From NCBI RefSeq assembly GCF_026151205.1, contig NC_087072.1:11694169-11758168 (forward strand): DNA of 64,000 nucleotides. Direction: 5' to 3'. The translations under genes and the position numbers were made by a program. Source of the DNA: Bolinopsis microptera. Its lineage: Eukaryota; Ctenophora; Tentaculata; Lobata; Bolinopsidae. The number at the start of each line of letters is the position of its first letter. Position 1 is the stretch's first letter. This document shows, one piece after another, positions 52,801-63,666 of the stretch. A model generated the notes under the pieces. The model was not told where the DNA came from, did no database searches, and worked only from the letters and a program-made list of their open reading frames with translations.

Positions 52801-54596
52801 AAGAAACACCAAAATTTGACTCGGAGGGTTAAATAATGGGGGGCAAAAATATGAACTGTTATAAATATGGTTCTTTGGCCCGAAAAGGACCAAATTAGAC
52901 CCCCATAATATTACCGACTAAGGTAGATAAAAACATGGCAGTAGTGACTAAATTACATTATTCCACTTTCCCTGACACTGCTCACTTTTCAGGTGTTTCT
53001 CATTGAAATAAACGGCGTTTTCTCCTCAACAGATGAACAATCGGTAAATTTAATTAAAAAAATAAATAAATACTGTTTAAATATTACACAGTACACTGTA
53101 CAGCATAGAAGTACGAAAAATAAAGTCGCGAAATTATCACTAAATATAATATTTGACGGTTTGCCAAAGACGGTAATGCACGGTAAACTGCGCATGTAGG
53201 CCGTAATTATATACTATAAAATGAACTCAGTCTCTGTCTTCCTTCTCAACTGTAGTTCATCAGAAAACCTTTTAAAATTTAGCTACCTGCGGCAGCCCTA
53301 GCCGCAAAGGTAAAAATCTCTCGCAAAAAAGCCAGGTTAAAAATTTCAGCTTAGGTCAAGGTGCTACTTTTTAAACTTATTTTTACCTATGCTTCAATAT
53401 GTTTCATTATCAATTTAATCAAAATTATCGATTCAACTATGATACATTTTGTATTTCTTTCATCATTGCTGACTGAATACTGCTTAGTTTTAAAAATTCA
53501 TAATTTTATAAGCTTTTTATTAATTTATTATATAAGTTGTAAGATTACCAACTTTAACTCCTGAATAAAAAGCTCCTATACTACGTTGTTTAATTACTAC
53601 CCGTCACTAAAGACAATACTCAGGTAAAGACGGAAATGTTAAAGATCAGAGGTATCATTAGTTTCACATATGATAAGATGAAACAGAGATACACAATTAG
53701 AACGCGAGCAGATGTCACACCAGAGGTTTGGTTAGAAACTTAGAAAAGTCTATGAGATCAATCAAATATAACAAGAGATTAAATAAAATTGGCATTACAA
53801 TACAGTTATATATACAGTGATGAAACCTTTTTAATGTAAATCAAAGTATCGAGCATTATTAGCGACTGCTTCAGAGGATAGTGCATCAGATTAACAAGAT
53901 AAAGGGAATATCAGCTTCTCACATTATAAAGAATGAGAACGGAGAGGAGGTTGCTATCAAATATGGGTCTGACTTTGATCAAGAGGTAGGCAAATATTCG
54001 AGCTAAAAACTATTAATAGTATAATTAGTATTAGTATTATCTATTGTTAACAAGTCCACTCTGTATATTTATACAATATTTACTACAGACGCTAATTTCC
54101 CAAAATACACGTCTGTTGTCTCATAGAATCCAAAAAGAACAGGACATAGGTGTTCTTTGTCACCCCCCCCCCCCCCCCCCCCCCCCCCCCGATAATGACA
54201 TAGGATCGGCAGTTGTACAAATAAATAATGGCGACTTTTCACAGCAATTTGGCTAGGAACCCTTTCCTCAATTACCTAACTTTTGTCACTGGGCTCTCGT
54301 GCTCTTTCAAGTCATATTGAAGGTTATCAAAGGTTAATAAAATTAGGGACAATGGCAATATTATCTCATTTTTATGAACAAGTTACTGCGAGACGTGTTA
54401 GTCAATCAAATCTTGTCTCAAATCAAACTTATTGAAATTAAATACCACAGGCACAGCCCATGCCAACTAGAATAATATTGAGTAATGAGCAAGAACAACA
54501 GTTGTAGAGTATTATTTTAACAACTTATTTCAGAACGTACCCGACTATCCAGATTATCTACCAGAAGAAGATGACGACTTTGACGGTTCTGGAAAG
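46871..54596 (+). CDS. ARMC1: Armadillo repeat-containing protein 1 orthologue (at least 9 coding exons)
   Basis: Exons: 46871-46964, 48779-48912, 49205-49314, 49489-49515, 52611-52680, 52993-53043, 53624-53725, 53875-53985, 54534-54596; total 762 nt, 254 codons, all phases match. Blocks in order fit vertebrate ARMC1: VTRLRDLSRDPQNRSAIAKD, ISLEALKFLAMYTSNRPVMK, GMIQSLQTLS, GAFFLGQGNKNAK, VFLIEINGVFSS, MLKIRGIISFTYDKMKQRY, GISASHIIKNENGEEVAI and YPDYLPEED. Residues 1-110 form the armadillo-like part; from about 145 the fold is HMA-like (beta strand, helix LKIRGIISF). Vertebrate ARMC1 acts at mitochondria; function here is by homology. The vertebrate C-terminal WLSTAANFLSRSFYW-type tail was not found. 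The ATG sits right at an acceptor, so a 5' UTR exon is likely upstream. Confidence 0.88.
47386..47532 (+). pseudogene. LINE C-terminal tail in ARMC1 intron 1
   Basis: Reads GRVGRHQSNLLRTIKFDLG, then NIPFVNTDDLYNLRLLASDR and AGWKKLL before TAG. Same tail family as 23431-23850 and 55118-55429. Followed by a 3' UTR-like stretch ending in ATAATATAATATAATAA. Confidence 0.7.
48230..48280 (+). repeat. Right-end fragment of the TTAA element family (31715-32560)
   Basis: TCGATTTTTTGGACCCCTTA followed by CCCCCTCTGGCCTT parallels the right end at 32530-32560. It resumes as AAAGGG after the nested element at 48281-48662, so the original end read CTGGCCTTAA. GGTTAACCTCA motifs upstream (47028, 47889, 48029, 48190) match those inside the 31.7-kb copy. 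Confidence 0.55.
48281..48662. mobile_element. 382-bp hAT-like MITE with perfect 8-bp target duplication
   Basis: Flanked by CTGGCCTT at 48273-48280 and 48663-48670. Ends CAAGGTTGTTAAATACGT and (inverse of right) CAAAGTTGTTAAATACGT differ at one position. The interior is full of AATACG/CGTATT palindromes. It is nested in the end of a TTAA-type element. Confidence 0.85.
49880..50165 (+). repeat. Dispersed repeat (CAAGAATTTCGCCGCGGT family), copy 2
   Basis: Same block order as 19430-19990; lies in ARMC1 intron 4. The related downstream part of the family appears at 51590-51780 (CTACGATCTTTTG ... GTGTGGCCCACAGCC). Confidence 0.65.
50344..50535 (+). repeat. Tandem ATGCCCCTC-type repeat, about 3 copies
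   Basis: Units ATGCCCCTCTAAATGCCCCT followed by CGTTGGGCCTAATGC and a TTTTGAGGG end repeat about every 70 bp. Confidence 0.7.
51098..52560 (+). mobile_element. Relative of the TA-flanked element at 41616, itself interrupted
   Basis: 51098-51450 matches the left half of 41616-42382 (GGCTTTAATAGCTCA, GGATAGTCGGATCGAGCC, GTGATTGGTTTACC) and 52440-52560 the right half (GTCAATTTTGTTAACGAGA, CAGATCAGATGCAACATT). About 980 bp in between includes the dispersed repeat at 51590-51780. In ARMC1 intron 4, close to exon 5. Confidence 0.65.
54163..54190 (+). repeat. 28-base C homopolymer
   Basis: Uninterrupted C run in the intron after the exon 53875-53985. Similar G/C runs at 6768, 56402, 56905 and 58999 mostly sit at element ends. 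Confidence 0.95.
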
Positions 54597-55117
54597 GTAA
54601 GAGAGAGATTTAGATAGCTGTCAAGCGTTTATGGGATTCCTTTTTAAAATGAATGTGGTGGAGAGAATAGAGAGTTACTGTGTGATTTGCTGTGCTGCTT
54701 ACTGTCTTGTGTGCTGTGAATTGCGATCTGTTTCATGACATCTCATACCTTTATGGATTGATATTTGATATATAATTTATATTTATATATATATATAAGC
54801 GTGACAAAGTAAATGATGTTTTCGTCAAACTGAAAGTTTCATGGATGTGTGAACAACAAATATATAATATATTTATTTTTTTACATAATGTTAAAAAGAA
54901 CAGAAAGCAAGTAAGAAGTTTTAACCAAACGTCAGTTTAATGGATCTTTGGAAAGTTTTATTGCTAGCTAATTTAATGAAGATAAATGTACAAAGAAGTG
55001 TGATTTACATGGATTTACACATACAACCAATAATAGTACAGCCACTAATAGTACTAATTACTATAGGGGTAAGGAAATAGGCCCTTTTAATCGTAGAGCC
55101 CAGCACATATATTATTA

Positions 55118-55806
55118 TTATTGAACTTTACACAAATCTGAAGTAGCTAACAATAAACATCCTAAAGATCTGATAAGTCTACAAAGAAGATTGGTAAAAA
55201 CATATTTTAGTGCCAATAACTTAAATATGTGTTTATACATATCTTTTAATACAAAAACATAAAACATGTACATAATAAAAAATAAATTTCTCCATAAAAT
55301 ACGGTTCGAGCCAATATGTCTCAGTTCTGTCAAGTCTTCTGTATTGTTTATTTTTATATTTCTTTTATCAAGGTCACTCAAAATAGTTTTAAAAATGTTA
55401 CTTTGATGCCTGCCAATTCTATCCTTCATATTATTTACCGTGCTGCAGAGTCGCGATCCAAGAGATACAGCTTTCCTCCAGGGTTCTCTATTTTTAGAGG
55501 TTCCCCATTTTCATCGAGTTCATCTTTGCCTGCAATGTAAAAATGAATGAACTTTGTTTTGTCTTCGTTAACAAATAGGTTATATTGCTCCAGGATCTCT
55601 TTACATATGGGGAGAGTTTGCCTGAGAAAATTCTCATCCGCAAAGTCACCATCGTCTGCATATTCCCATTCTACAGGAAGAAGGGTTTCTGGATCAAAGG
55701 GCGGATAACTGACAAAAATGACCGATTTTCTGATGGTATCAAAAAATAATGTATAATGTAAAGATCTGTCGAGTGTTCTATTATAATAATAAAGGGGGGG
55801 GGCCAA
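55118..55806 (-). pseudogene. Internally deleted LINE: RT palm motif and C-terminal tail
   Basis: From 55806: FVSYPPFDPETLLPVEW, then EYADDGDFADENFL with intact YADD, LFVNEDKTKFIHFYIAGKDE, and a stop at 55435; directly next, KDRIGRHQSNIFKTILSDL and RILWRNLFFIM to 55118. The region normally between palm and tail is missing. The tail belongs to the same family as 23431 and 47386. The upstream side is cut by the element at 55797-56424. Confidence 0.75.
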
Positions 55807-56424
55807 AATTTATTATCCATACGGTGGGTATCATACAGTTATACCACCGTGTTTTATATTTGAGAGTTGTTACTTTGCAGATGGCATACTGATTACTGTA
55901 TCATACTGTTCAACTTTCAAGGATTATTAAATGTTGCATCTGATCTGAAAAAATGAGGCAAAACAGATTAGAAATGACGAAGTTATCAAGCATTTTGTGT
56001 ATCTCGTTAACAAAATTGACTGGGTCATTATGTGACACCGTAACACGACACATTGATTAAACGGGGTCACCTTATCACGTGATTAGGTAAGCCAATCACC
56101 TGATCACACATAATGAATAAACTCGTTATGCTTCGTATCTCGGTCATCTGAGAAGCTACAACTCTCATTTTTTCAGGAAAAACGTAATTCGAATGGCCAA
56201 ACACAATTCAATTAAATTTGGCTCGATCCGATTATCCAAACTATCAAATTAATGCGAAAATGAACCTTCATTTGAAAAAATGAACATGAATATTTTTCGA
56301 TTTGACAAATTCCTAGAACCAGTGGTGCAGTGGTAGTAAATCATACCAGAAAGAATAATTCAATTGGGCACTCAGTGACTGAGCTATTAGGGCAACTTTT
56401 GCCCCCCCCCCCCTGTATGTTAAT
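55797..56424 (-). mobile_element. Relative of the TA-flanked element, inverted
   Basis: Reverse complement matches 41616-42382 over most of its length (CATCTGATCTGAAAAAATGA, CAAAATTGACTGGGT, GGTAAGCCAATCACCTGATC). Ends are G-rich then GGCCAAAA, and TTTTGCCCC then a C run then CTGTATG. Confidence 0.65.
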
Positions 56425-56837
56425 TGTTAAAAGGTACTAGTTGCACTGTCTTCTTATCTGGTCAGGTCTACAGCAGGGTGTCATAATTATTGGCGCGTAG
56501 AAAATTTTGCGTAAAATTTAAGCTGTGAGATAGGATTCTAATAATCAGATATCTTGGACTTGGATGGAAATCTAGCGTCCGTCTATTGCCTAACCGGCGC
56601 ACTTTTTGTCGAATTACAGCTATTCTGAGTGAAGGACTAAAAGTGGAATTGTAGAATGTAGACATATACCCTCAAAACAAAAAACAAACCAAGCCCTCAC
56701 TTGGCCGAGAAATTTATCAGGTGGTCAGGTTGACCACCTGCTATTTGACGAGGAAGTAGCAAATTAAAAATACCCTTTTCTTAATTACCGTTATAACATA
56801 TATATACTGACATCATACAGGACTACGTCGCCCAATT

Positions 56838-56990
56838 TGTGAATGATCCTGTCCAATTTAACGTTCGGTCGACGTGAACAAATATCTGAAGTCTTTTTTG
56901 TTTTCAGGGGGGGGGGGGGGGCAAAAAGGAGGCCCGACCTTTTCCTTGTTAGGACCAATTAGATTGGGGGGAGGGGGGGGGGCCGGGGTA
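56838..56990 (-). repeat. Inverted copy of the C-rich repeat at 2700-2930
   Basis: ATTTAACGTTCGGTCGACGT is the inverse of the end of the 2.7-kb repeat, followed by G runs. Confidence 0.6.
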
Positions 56991-57536
56991 TATCACTCTT
57001 TTAGTCTTATTTCATATAGAAAGTTCTGCACTCCAGTCTCCACTGCATGTATTATTTAATGTTACAATGGACTCTCCCACATATGTTACAAACTCCACAT
57101 TCTGTAACTCGCTTAAATATGTGAATAATAGTTTGATGTTATCGCCGAATCCATGGCCATTAAAAATCAGATTTTTATTATCGTCAAAACTGGTAAAAAT
57201 CGGTCACATCGTACTTCTTTAAATGTATCTTATTCTTACATATATATAGCACGCGAAATTCTATTTTTAAGTTTCATAGCGCGCGTTCGTCGCGCGCGGT
57301 CGCTACTAATTAATAATTAGTTTGTGCGCGGCCCTTAACCCCAGCATTATTATGCATGTATCATATGCCAGCCGCCAGGCCCCTCGCTCATTCATTCAGT
57401 TTGAATATATAGATCAGATCTTGAAATTTAGCCTGGAAAATTTCAGAATTTGACCTAACTCAAAATTCCACTCCTAAACTTGAGGTCGAAATGCGATTCT
57501 ACGTTGATTCCGAAAATAACTTTGTCGTAAGCCCAC

Positions 57537-58021
57537 TACCGTCTACCAACCATGTCGTAGCTAGACTCATGTTTCTCTACCAACCATGTCGCAGCTAGAC
57601 CCATGTTTCTCTACCAACCATGTTGCAGCTAGACTCATGTTTCTCTACCTACCATGTCGCAGCTAGACTCATGTTTCTCTACCAACCATGTCGCAGCTAG
57701 ACCCATGTTTCTCTACCAACCATGTCGCAGCTAGACTCGTGTTTCTCTACCAACCATGTCGCAGCTAGACTCATGTTTCTCTACCAACCATGTCGCAGCT
57801 AGACTCATGTTTCTCTACCAGCCATGTCGCAGCTAGACTCTTGTTTCTCTACCAACCATGTCGCAGCTAGACTCGTGTTTCTCTACCAACCATGTCGCAG
57901 CTAGACCCATGTTTCTCTACCAACCATGTCGCAGCTAGACCCATGTTTCTCTACCAACCATGTCGCAGCTAGACCCATGTTTCTCTACCAACCATGTCGC
58001 AGCTAGACTCATGTTTCTCTG
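57537..58021 (+). repeat. 34-bp satellite array, about 14 copies
   Basis: Unit CTACCAACCATGTCGCAGCT plus AGACTCATGTTTCT, with few substitutions (TCATG/CCATG/TCGTG). Confidence 0.95.
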
Positions 58022-58081
58022 TTAGACCAATGAGCATGTTCAATAATGATACAAATTAGTAACCGTCATATTAAAATACCG

Positions 58082-58300
58082 TCATATTAAAATATCAAAT
58101 TCTAAATTGTGTTCCGACCCACTATGTAAGATATTGTAATGTATAGCAAAAGCTTGACTAACATTAGAAGGAGTGAGGGGATATTTTGCATTTCGTAAGT
58201 GCTCTCCGATCGTATCATGTGCCATTCTGCAAGTCTCTCCGGTATAAATGCTACTACAGATCTTACATGTTATTTTACAATAATGCGAGTCCTAAATAAT
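58082..58300 (-). pseudogene. Penelope-like element fragment: GIY-YIG endonuclease region
   Basis: Minus frame reads HYCKITCKICSSIYTGETCR, then GEHLRNAKYPLTPSNV and IHYNILHSG, ending TGA at 58082. The C-x2-C, IY-x-GET-x-R and EHL blocks are typical of the GIY-YIG nuclease C-terminal to Penelope-like RTs. The RT part is absent. Confidence 0.65.
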
Positions 58301-58982
58301 ATTCCTATCCCCATATCCAAAAACCCGCATTCTCGCATTCTAAGAATGTAGGAAATTTTTAAAAGTAGGAAATTTTTGACAAAAAGTAGGAAATTCGAGA
58401 GCCAACTCTGAGAATTTTCGATAATATTTCAGTAGGAATTTAAGTGAAAGAGCAGACTGAAAGTTGCTGGACCGTTATTTAAATGTCCTCAGTCAGGGAT
58501 CCACTGATCCAGTCTATCAAATTTCGTTTCACAGACCAAAGTTTGTTGCTATTAGCTACAAAATCTGTGCATCAAGTAACCACTAACCAGATGCTAATTA
58601 TTGGGGCATTTTCGCGTACACGACATAAATAGTTGTCATTATTACTTTATTAACATTTTACTATCTACTCATCTAGTCTATGAAACGGGCTTGAAAGCAG
58701 AAAGTGATGGTAGTAGATGAGAAAACATTTTTGCCAAAATTATAAACTCTTGATACTTCATGCTGTCTCCTATTTCGTGCTTTAGTTAAGCCAAGTGTTT
58801 AGGGATTCTAGAATCCAGACAAATTATCCCAATAAAAATTGAAATCAGAAAATAGTATGCTAAAATCGTTCTCCATTGTCAGATTCGTTCCAGGAGGCCA
58901 AATCTAGTTTAAATTTCCAAAATTTTCGGGGGCTTCGCCCCCAAAAGTAACCTAGGATTATCTATTAAAAAGCATTCCGGGC

Positions 58983-59592
58983 CAGGCACGTAGACAGGGG
59001 GGGGGGGGGGGGCTAGGGGGCGGCAGCCACCCCGGAAAAAATCGAACCCCAGAAAAAAGATAAGCCCCCTAGTCCCCATGGTCGCCTGGTAACTGGGCTG
59101 TGTTTATGACTGCAGTCAGTCAAAGATTTGAACTGTGGATTAGTAAATATCTGTCATTAAATCCAAGCAAACATTCTAGAAGACTTCTATAAATAGTCAA
59201 TAGTGTCCCCTAGACCGTAGGAAATGTAAAAATCTTAAGACAATGAGGCCTGAGTAAGTCGTAAATTCTGATTGGAGAATGCAGATTGCTGTTGTGAAGT
59301 TACCAAATTTACGTGAGTACTTGATTCTTTTCAGTCCCAGTTTATTGCTGTCCTACAAATTTCTTTAATGCCAAATGTCGTCTAAAACACCCTGTTTCGC
59401 AAAAATTTTCCGGGGGGCTGCGCCCCCCTAGCCCCCGCCAAGGGGCTCCGCCCCTGGACCCTGTTGGGGGCTGCGCCCCCAGACCCCTGCCACAGCTTGC
59501 TCGCTTCGCTCGCTGCGCAGCTGGATTAGACGTGTCGGGTCGCTTCGCTCGCCAACAGCCCCCCTCAAAGAAAAATCCTGGCTACGTCCCTG
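58983..59592. mobile_element. 610-bp hAT-like element with perfect 8-bp target duplication
   Basis: Flanked by TTCCGGGC at 58975-58982 and 59593-59600. Ends CAGGCACGTAGACAGG and (inverse of right) CAGGGACGTAGCCAGG. Subterminal G/C runs and repeated GGGGGCTGCGCCCCC hairpins. CAGGGRCGTAGCCAGG-type ends are known from hAT elements. No transposase frame. Confidence 0.88.
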
Positions 59593-60177
59593 TTCCGGGC
59601 CCTAAAAAAGTAACATTGAGAATCTGGAATCCGCCATGAAAAATCTTTGAACCGCGTGAATGCAAAGACTTTTTATGCGAGCGAAGCGAGCGGGCCACAG
59701 AAAACGAAAAAATTGAGAATGTAGGAAATTAAAATTTTTTTGGATATGGGTTCCTATCCGGATATAACATCAAATAGAGTACTTTTTCAAAAGATTTTTT
59801 ACTATCATATTCATTCATTGAGTATGTTTTTGTTTGGAGTGTATTAAAAGTCCAACCGCTTTGACATCGTCAATCTTTATTTTAATTTGGATTGTTGATA
59901 AAAGCTGGATTAAAATGCTGTATTTCATTTCATCAGTGAAAAATTTACTTTTTGTTTAACAAAGTAATAAGGACCATAATTAAGGACAATCATATAATTT
60001 GATGTTCCTAAAATTACAGACAGAGTTCAAGAGTTTACTGAAGACTAGGATGCAATTTGTGTGTAAAGAGCAGCTTTCTTTGTTCAGTTCAATACAACCT
60101 ATAGCTATGTATAGGATACAGCTTGTGTGAATAATAGAAATTGTGTGTAGGATGCTACTTGTGCGAATAATATAAAT

Positions 60178-60360
60178 TGTGCGTAGGATGCAACTTGGAA
60201 GGATTGTGTGTAGGATGCAACTTGGAAGGATTGTGTGTAGGATGCAACTTGAACGGATTGTGTGTAGGATGCAACTTGGAAGGATTGTGTGTAGGATACA
60301 ACTTGGACGGATTGTGTGTAGAATACAACTTGGACAGATTGTGTGTAGGATACAACTTGT
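60178..60360 (+). repeat. 27-bp minisatellite, about 7 copies
   Basis: Unit GTGTGTAGGATGCAACTTGG plus AAGGATT. Because 27 is a multiple of three, up to five frames stay open; these are not genes. Confidence 0.92.
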
Positions 60361-60411
60361 TGCACTGTATTTTGTAAATTTGGATACATTTTGACTCATT
60401 GATTGTTTCAG

Positions 60412-60438
60412 GATTCAGACAATGCATATTCAATACAG
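60412..60438 (+). CDS. ARMC1: Possible ARMC1 micro-exon
   Basis: Between TTTCAG and a GTTTGT donor, 27 nt code for DSDNAYSIQ in phase 0, in phase with the exon ending at 54596. The composition suits the acidic linker after YLPEED. A continuation at 62360 (VGRIA then stop, after TTTTTAG) is possible but weak. Low confidence. Confidence 0.3.
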
Positions 60439-60474
60439 GTTTGTGTTTCTTTAAATAATCTATTATAATAGAAG

Positions 60475-60540
60475 GGGCTAGGTGGCCTAGTGGTTAGAGT
60501 GTAAGCAGTCATCACTTGCTTGAGATTCGTAGATTATTTG
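60475..60540 (+). other. tRNA-like (SINE or pseudo-tRNA) sequence
   Basis: GGTGGCCTAGTGGTTAGAGTG fits a pol III A box in a D-arm, and GAGATTCGTAG, about 30 bp on, is a degenerate B box. The T-arm and acceptor stem do not close well, so a tRNA-derived repeat is more likely than a functional tRNA. Confidence 0.4.
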
Positions 60541-62640
60541 TAGTAATTTAGGTTACGAACAACAAAAACGAAAGTAATAATGATGGTAAAAAAGGGTAAG
60601 AAACAAAATGATTAACAATTCAATTACTTACAAAATACACTTCCTAATTACTCTGACTTATAACGCCCTACATCTAAGTTGTAAAACACACGTCCTTACT
60701 CTACCTTTACCTATCACGGTTAACCATCGTTAACCGTCTCTAACGAAGTCTTACCCTTAAACTACACTTACATAACACTTTCAGTCCTCGCTGACCGTCC
60801 TTATATCAGGCCCAAATCCACTATAGTTCATTCTCGCTCTACATGAGCCCGATTGTTGTTGACACGAACCCACTCGTGTTCGATTAACCCGTGTTAACCC
60901 TGGCTACAACACAGCCTATTCCTGCTCTCCTGAGTTAACCATTGTTGACTCTCTCTACGCTTAAGCCAGACTGCTCATGTCCTCCGCACAGTTCACTAAC
61001 TACAGACCACGATAATGCTCTCTCTGGGACCCTGACGTAACAGGTCCTGGCTCCAAAGTAACCTATATCAATGGCCCTCGAATCGGGCAAACTCTATCTC
61101 TCTTTTTGACCTTTCCACCGGACCTTATATAATGTCCTGTCCGTGGTTTTTCACCCGACCTCTCTAACCAGACTCACGTGCCCCTGCTCACACCTTTGGC
61201 AGCTGGTCTTATCTCCCACTAAAGCTTCATTGTCCCGAGTCCAGGTGTTACGACTATTCATCTTTTTACCAAAGCTTCCTGTCTGATGACCTCTGAATCC
61301 ATAGTTTGTTTAGAACTCACATCTATCTTTGACTCTCTATCTACACAAAGGCTTTACGTCTGAGTTCTCCTAGAACCATTGTCTCTCCTCCAGAGTGACA
61401 TGTTTCTCGTCCGTCCAGGTGAGGTCCAACCCACAATCTCCATTGTATTCTCTTTCTCTAACTTTCCCTAACCACAGACCAGAACTGGATGTTCCACTTC
61501 CACTGCCTTATTACACAATACTGCCTTATTACACAATACTTGCCTTATTACACATTACTATCTAAAATCTATCAAATAATATAGATCAAATAATCACGGC
61601 TTACACAACTTTACAAAATATGATCTTTTTTAGAACTTTACTATAATAGTATAATATGTAGTATAATAATTTAATAGAACATCTCGTACTACAGACTATA
61701 TTCCATATCAGCTTCTATTCGCTCAATATTCACGGCTAACACAACTTTACAAAATCTGAGCTTTTTTAGAACTTTACTATAATAGTGCATATAATAACTT
61801 TATAGAAAATCTCGTACTACAGACTATCGTTTCAATACTATCTTTAACTCACTTTTCAAAATTCTTACTCTACCAAACTCATTACTCTGTCCCAGAACCA
61901 AATAAAATTGTTCTTTTTTGAACACCATGACGGGCCATCTATTCACTGTTTATCTTCATATTATGTTCTATTGTCTATTTAAGTATAATGCTTGACTTAC
62001 TTCACTCCGTCTTAATTATGTCTGACTCTATACAACATGGCGAAATCAGTTCTTCTGACGATCCCCCTGCTCCTCCTCCTCGTGTCACTTTGTACTTTAT
62101 GTCGGGTACTTTTCCCACTCCACCTGTTGCCCCGACAGCTCCGACTCCGAATCCAAGTCTTCCTATCCAAAATGATATGGTGAGCAGCTCCTCTCCGGAT
62201 GATTAGATTCGCTCCCTATCTTCATTTCCAGGTATGTATTGATCAGCTTTTCTCCACCGCCCCTGGGGGATGATAATCCCCCATAGTTATTCAATCCAGT
62301 CTAAGTTTACTTTATAAATTCATTACTTTTCCACATCTATGAAATCTTTTCGTTTTTAGGTTGGAAGAATAGCGTAAAACCATTTGGATTCAACTGCTCC
62401 TACTAGAATGTATTTACAACCTGGTAAGTCTCCAAGTCTCCGAGTCTCCTTCCAACATCGTTCCATTGTTTCTTTTACTGTGTATCTCTCTTGTTCCACT
62501 GGTGTTCCTCTTAATTATCAACCTCTCTGCGTCTCTCTCTTCTTCTCACACCATGTCTCCGTCTTCCGCTCGTTTCCAACATTTTGGACAGTTCCCTGTA
62601 TTATCGTACTGTCCGTCCCTCCAGCTTTCCATATCTGTGT
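60541..62640. other. C/T-rich region without recognisable gene
   Basis: Contains three GCCTTATTACACA units (61505-61555) and a diverged direct duplication (about 61597-61700 and 61733-61828, CACGGCT.ACACAACTTTAC...CTCGTACTACAGACTAT). The frame at 61988-62206 is Pro-rich with no supported start or splice partner. Confidence 0.4.
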
Positions 62641-63010
62641 CTTCTTCTAATGTTTCACGTGTCTCCTTCTAATGTGTCACGTGTCTCTTTCCAATGTCTC
62701 CATGTATCTTCTTCCAATGTCTCCATGTTTCTTCTCCCAAAGTGCTCTCGATTCTCCTTCACAGGTCTCCGCGTGTCTCCTTTCATATGTCTCTTCCCAA
62801 TGCCATGTGTCTTCGTCCAATGTCTCCATGTGTCTTCCTCCAATGTGCTCACGTGTCTCCTTCACAATTCTCCACGTGTCTCCTCCAAATGTTTCCATAT
62901 GTCTCTTTCCAATGTCTCCATGTGTCTTCTTCCAATTTGCTCACGTGTCTCCTTCACAAGTCTCCACGTGTCTCCTTCACGTGTCTCTATGAGTCTTCCT
63001 CCAATATTTT
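62641..63010 (+). repeat. Degenerate CACGTGTCTCC / TTCCAATGTCTCCATG minisatellite
   Basis: About 30-bp imperfect units, strongly strand-asymmetric (C/T on +). Frames open on both strands here are artefacts. Confidence 0.8.
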
Positions 63011-63360
63011 AACGTGTCTTTTTCATCCATCTTCCAGCTTCCTTTCAGCTTTTCATCAATTGTCCCTACGTACTGAGCAATGTGCATCAGTTCTTTTGGA
63101 CTATGTTTTCTTTTGGACTCTTCCCTGTTTGCTCTTTCACGTCTTTTTCTTGTCTCTTTCTGCAGGTCCCCATTATTTCTATTGTTGGAAACTCTCATTC
63201 TTCATGCCTGGGACTTTTATCCGTCTTCCTTTTTCATTCACTTTTTCTTTAAGTTTCGTTTCCCTTCTAGTTCCCGTTTTCTTCTTTTTCGACCATCCTC
63301 TCCAAGCTATCTATTCTTCGTTTCTGCTTCTCTATTTTTTCCGATCCATGCTTCCATGTG

Positions 63361-63666
63361 ACCTCCAATCCATCTGTCATCCAATCTGTCTTCGATCCAC
63401 ACTTCCATGCAACCTCCAATCCATGTGTCCTCCAATCTGTCTCCAAGCCATGCTTACATACGACCTCCAATCCATGTGTCCTCCAATCTGTCTCCGATCC
63501 ATGCTTACATACGACCTCCAATCCATGTGTCCTCCAATCTGTCTCCGATCCATGCTTCTATGTGACCTCCAATCCATGTGTCCTCCAATCTGTCTCCGAT
63601 TCATCTTTCTATGTGACCTCGGGTCCATCTGTCATCCAATCTGTCTCCGATCCAATGTCTCCGATC
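63361..63666 (+). repeat. 51-bp minisatellite, about 6 copies
   Basis: Unit ACCTCCAATCCATGTGTCCT plus CCAATCTGTCTCCGATCC and a variable end recurs at 63361, 63412, 63463, 63514, 63565 and (variant) 63616. A 17-residue frame stays open on both strands as a by-product. Confidence 0.93.

Noticed and set aside
57537-58021. CRISPR-like array
   Set aside because: Units are head-to-tail 34-mers with no spacers, i.e. a eukaryotic satellite.
60105-60399. Five overlapping open frames
   Set aside because: All come from a 27-bp tandem repeat whose length is a multiple of three.
62360-62377. Terminal ARMC1 exon (VGRIA then stop)
   Set aside because: The phase fits but five codons after a T-rich acceptor are too little evidence, and it does not resemble the known ARMC1 tail.
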